From positions 23,123-87,122 of the forward strand of contig CAJNOL010001012.1 of the NCBI GenBank assembly GCA_905250125.1: 64,000 nucleotides of DNA, given 5' to 3'. The first letter of the stretch is position 1. Each line of letters starts with the position of its first letter. Below are positions 60,252 to 64,000 of the stretch, in pieces. Below the pieces are notes generated by a model. That model had not been told where the DNA came from. It ran no database searches and saw only the letters and a list, made by a program, of their open reading frames with translations. Made by a program: the position numbers and the translations under genes. The stretch comes from Rotaria sordida (taxonomy: Eukaryota > Rotifera > Eurotatoria > Philodinida > Philodinidae).

Positions 60252-63200
60252 ATATGAATCAAAAAATTTTGGTTCTCAGAAAATATTAAACTACTTCACT
60301 TGTTATTTACAGGTGTTTCAGTAGTCATGTTGTACGAAACTTGAATAATAATGATAGTTTTACTGTAAAAATTTTGCCGATTTTATTTCTTAGTTATTAT
60401 AGAGCTCTTTTCATTCGTCATCTCCATAATACTAACAATATTATAGACAAAATGATCTGTTGCAAAATAATGGAATGTGTTCATCCATCAAGGTTTTCTT
60501 TTTACTTAGAAGATAACATCGTTGCGCGCTAAGTTAATATTGCTGCTTTAAATATCTATTATATATATTGAAATAAACAAGATACGTTTAAAATTTTGAA
60601 TGAATGGGAAAAGCATCGAATGCAAAAAAGAACAGATTAGAAATAATGGTTCGGTCAAATACAATGATCGAAACATTTTTCTTTGAACTGGTTAATTCTA
60701 TTACGTATGTTCATTCTTCTAGCGTTTTTTTTTAAATATTTGTGGTGAATTATCTTATTTTTATTCTGTATTTTATCAAATCCTATGGATGATTAGAATG
60801 ATAGTTCTCTTATTTATTTTTCTTTTAGGAATACTTCTATTAAACTTTAATTATATGTATAATTTGCTTTTAAAGTTTTTTTTTTATTGTTCGAGATATT
60901 TCCTTAGCAAGTTTAAGATACAATTATTTATTTAAACGTGTTTTGAAGAAAATTTACGTATATTTCGATATTAAATATGTCATTTATTTATGCACCGAAT
61001 CAACAGTACACTTTTTAATAGGTCTCAATCATGAACTGACTACGTCATATTCTCAAATGCATCCTATTTTTGATACTGTGATATTGATTCATTTTTGAAA
61101 AAAAACTGCTCGATAGAGAAATGTCTGTGAGCGATGAAGTAACAAGCGAACTATTAATAATAGCAATATCAAATATTTTTGTCTATATTAAAAATTGTTT
61201 GAAAGCTTAATTATTGGTGATTTTATCCATTGATGAAAGTAAAAGTTCAAAATATATTTTTTTCGAAACCTCTGTAAAAACGAGCTTCAGGAATGATAGC
61301 CAAAGTAACTTTCACTTTTCACTTCATTGTACTTAAAAAGCCAGAGATATGTATATCGGCGACGAGAAACAAAAAAGAAACAATTACACATCGTAGAACG
61401 AAACCCATGATCGAATATATTTGTCAAAGGACGAATGTATGCACACATGGGTCTGTTAGAATCATTTTCAACCATTATTGAAGTCAATGATGATACTTTA
61501 AAGCATTATTTTTAAATGTTGTTCTTATGAAAAGAAAAGTTTAGCCTCATAGAGTAGAAATATGCAAAATTTTTATCGTAAAGTTACTTATGGGCTATTC
61601 TGCAGTAGTAGAACCAATGGTTGTTCCAGTGCGAGTAGTTGTCATTTTAACTAATATTGATAGTAGTTGTTTTAATTCTCATTGCATCTGACGACAGACA
61701 TGCTTAGCTAAACCAGATAATTATCACCACGATAATCATAATTTGTTTGAATTTTATCGACAATTTTTTTCGAATCTTGATTATTTCTATGAGATATTCA
61801 TATGATTTTAGACACGAAAGGTTACATAGCTAATAACGAGAGAACACGAGTACAATTCTAGTAAATACTATAACTTAACCTTGAAAAAACAAAAAACAAT
61901 TGTCTTATCTATATATACATACGATATACCTACTCAAAAAAAAAATAAACCAAAATACACGAATTATAAACCCACAAATACTATGACAGGCATTTAAACC
62001 TCTTGTTCTTTACATTATAATACACAATACTCTATATTTATAAATATCACCTTGTTAATCCTTTAATAAATTTGTTCTTTACTTCTAATGTAATAAATAT
62101 ACTTTGAAATTAACAATATGAAAAGTATTATACTTGTAACGAAGGATTGTAGGAATACATACGAAAAACATATCGAGATATCTATTTTTATAAACATGTC
62201 GTGAAATAATGATCGAATGTAATTCGATTGATATGTATAACCTAAATGACATTATCGAATGAATGTTTTATCAATTGTCAATAATAATCAAAAATATATA
62301 CATTTGAAATTGGTACGATTATAATTCATTGTATTTTCAAATTGAACTTTATATCTGAATATAGATTATTTAACAATTCGAAATAAATATTTCAAGTTTG
62401 AATTTTGTTGTATTCATTTTGAATGTGATTATACTTTGTTGATATTCATATATTGTACTCTTGGAAAGCATAGAAACAAATTTTGTTCATATATGATTTT
62501 GATTTTGGGTTAACAATGTTAGATATTTTGTTTTTTGTTGTATAAACATTGAATTCTAGTTTTCAAGCAAACAAGTTTTTAATTGAGTAAATCAACATCG
62601 TTTGATGATAATTACCAGGAAAAATCAATCAATTAAATGATCTAATGTCGGTGTGAGACGTTAAAGATACTCGATTAAAAATTGAATACGTCGAAAAAGT
62701 AAACAGCTAGCAATCTATGGTTTCCAGATATTGAAACAGAAGACATGTCAGATGTCTTTTTCTTCGATAATAAATAGGATGAAATTATTTTGAAAGGAAT
62801 AATTTTGACAAACTATTCGAAGAAATAGTCTCTCATTCCCATGAGATTTTGATTACAAGTTAGAACTTGTACTTAAAAATCAACATAATCTCTTCTTATT
62901 CAATCAAGCAGATATACAACATACATTTTCTCAGCATTAGATATGAGAAGATACCCATGGAAATTGTCTCTTGAATTATGGACCTCAAGTCCACTCTCTC
63001 CTGCTAACGAGGGAAGATCCCCGAGTGTGTCCCTGGAATTTCAACAAAAACAATGTGAGTTTGTCAAATCAAGTATTGTTATCTCAAATATAGAAAAATT
63101 AGAGCCTAAGACTGATTTGATAAAAAAAATTTTGAGTTAAAATATTTTGTACCTAAGACTTTGAGGAGGATCATAGATGGGGTTTTTAACGAAAAATAAA

Positions 63201-64000
63201 GTTTGAAAAAAAAATCTGAAATATTCACGAGAGTAATTTTCAACTAACTTTATCACTCACCGTCAATGAAATGACAAATAGAAGATATCAATAATTTTTG
63301 TTTTTTTCAATAGACTTGTTCTTAAGCGAATTCATGTAGAATCAAATGCTCTAGTGGTGGATAATATTCCAAAATGAAAGTTATACGACTATGAAAAGAT
63401 ATCAGCAAGACTCACTACGAAGCGACATAGTATAGCATTTTGCATCGAAATATGCATGTATTTTAACAATTTAAGAATGGATTGATTTGACCTTTTATGA
63501 ATACTCAATCCTTTATTAGTTTAGTAGTGAGAGTATTGATTTGATCTGAATACGATCAATCTTATCAAGTTACAATACCGTGCATTTCGATATACCGTTC
63601 TATGAAAAACGAATAATTCTGAAAACTATTTGATTCTATGTTTTTTCATCCTAAATGATCAAAGAGAAAGAAGATATCTCCTAACTACTTGATATTCATA
63701 CATAGACATACAGTTTTTACGAAAGTATTCTCTTCTTCTGTATAAAAACTGCTTAATAGTACGCAAAACATTGACGTGTCAAATGAAAGAGTCACTTTTT
63801 AAAGAAAGATAGGGCTTTTCATTTAAATTGATACGAAGAAGTGATTTCTTTTCTGACGATGATCAAGCTATATTTTATCATGGTTAAATATTGCTCTCGT
63901 CGTTGTCTAGTCGACTAATAGAGTGACATGTAGAGAGATTCTCTTGTAAATGGCCGCCGAACTTCTATCTCTAGTTATCATTTCACTATTGAAATTAATT
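60252..64000. other. Right-end intergenic region
   Basis: About 3.7 kb, AT-rich, with no gene that I can support. Overlapping short frames at 61287-61487 on both strands and 62943-63140 have no domain. A weak copy of family A lies at about 62697-62870. A small hairpin (CAGTTTTTA / TAAAAACTG) is at 63709-63751. Confidence 0.55.
62697..62870. repeat. Degenerate relic of inverted-repeat family A (one arm)
   Basis: Aligns in order with the left arm of the 3698-4406 element: CAGCTAG-AATCT, GAGAAGAC or CAGAAGACA, GTCTTTTTCT, ATAGGA-GAAAT, then TTTTGA or TTTTAA. Identity is roughly 65 percent by eye over about 130 bp. No second arm is visible. Confidence 0.5.

Noticed and set aside
61287-61487. Overlapping 62- and 66-codon frames on opposite strands
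   Set aside because: Mirror frames in intergenic DNA with no domain; typical chance frames.
61600-61690. Possible second tetraspanin exon (Thr-rich reading on the minus strand)
   Set aside because: Similarity limited to ACT/ATT-rich codons; no CCG or membrane segment nearby.
1-64000. CRISPR arrays, bacterial operons, phage or prokaryotic defence systems
   Set aside because: The sequence is eukaryotic throughout (spliced genes, animal families); no regularly spaced short repeats were seen.

Overview
This is an AT-rich metazoan nuclear scaffold segment with one 100-N assembly gap (42949-43048). Genes are interrupted by many very short introns (mostly 44-100 bp, GT-AG, T-rich acceptors). Animal-specific families occur here: an insulin-like peptide, a Fos-type bZIP, a tetraspanin, TCERG1, ARIH1 and CNOT11. 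Base composition, tiny introns, tight gene spacing and a load of small degenerate DNA transposons suggest a bdelloid rotifer (Rotaria/Adineta-like). The species call is an inference.

Layout. 1-3146 (+): 3' part of TCERG1. 5147-6646 (-): class I aldolase. 10402-11502 (+): intronless arrestin-domain gene. 12425-14782 (+): CABIT/GAREM-like adaptor candidate. 18644-21022 (-): pyridoxal kinase. 22471-22867 (-): insulin-like peptide. 24235-25621 (-): Fos-like bZIP. 26682-35734 (-): a tight same-strand cluster DPH1 <- coiled-coil gene <- CNOT11, with only 72 and 221 bp between coding regions. 36367-39450 (+): ARIH1, divergent from CNOT11. 40120-46061: transposon graveyard with a piggyBac remnant, two mariner remnants, an inverted-repeat element, the gap and a tandem repeat. 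46062-55570 (-): second tight cluster PSMB3 <- V-ATPase subunit d <- EXOC1 (216 and 300 bp spacers). 57007-58602 (-): tetraspanin. 58603-64000: no gene seen; a pogo/Tigger remnant at 59584-60249 and a degenerate repeat copy near 62700.

Two themes stand out. First, the two same-strand clusters look like operons: the DPH1 ATG directly follows a polypyrimidine-AG 3' splice site 72 nt after the upstream stop, as expected for spliced-leader trans-splicing. Second, most of the few long introns (about 0.8-1.3 kb) contain long imperfect palindromes or terminal-inverted-repeat elements, while ordinary introns are about 50 bp. Foldback insertions therefore appear to be the main cause of intron growth here. 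The genes are mostly housekeeping (glycolysis, B6 salvage, diphthamide, deadenylation, ubiquitylation, proteasome, V-ATPase, exocytosis) and I see no shared pathway.

For ten genes I joined exons by hand with GT-AG rules. In every case the summed exon length is a multiple of three, and where the family is known the protein length is close to the usual one. EXOC1 exon ends are only approximate.
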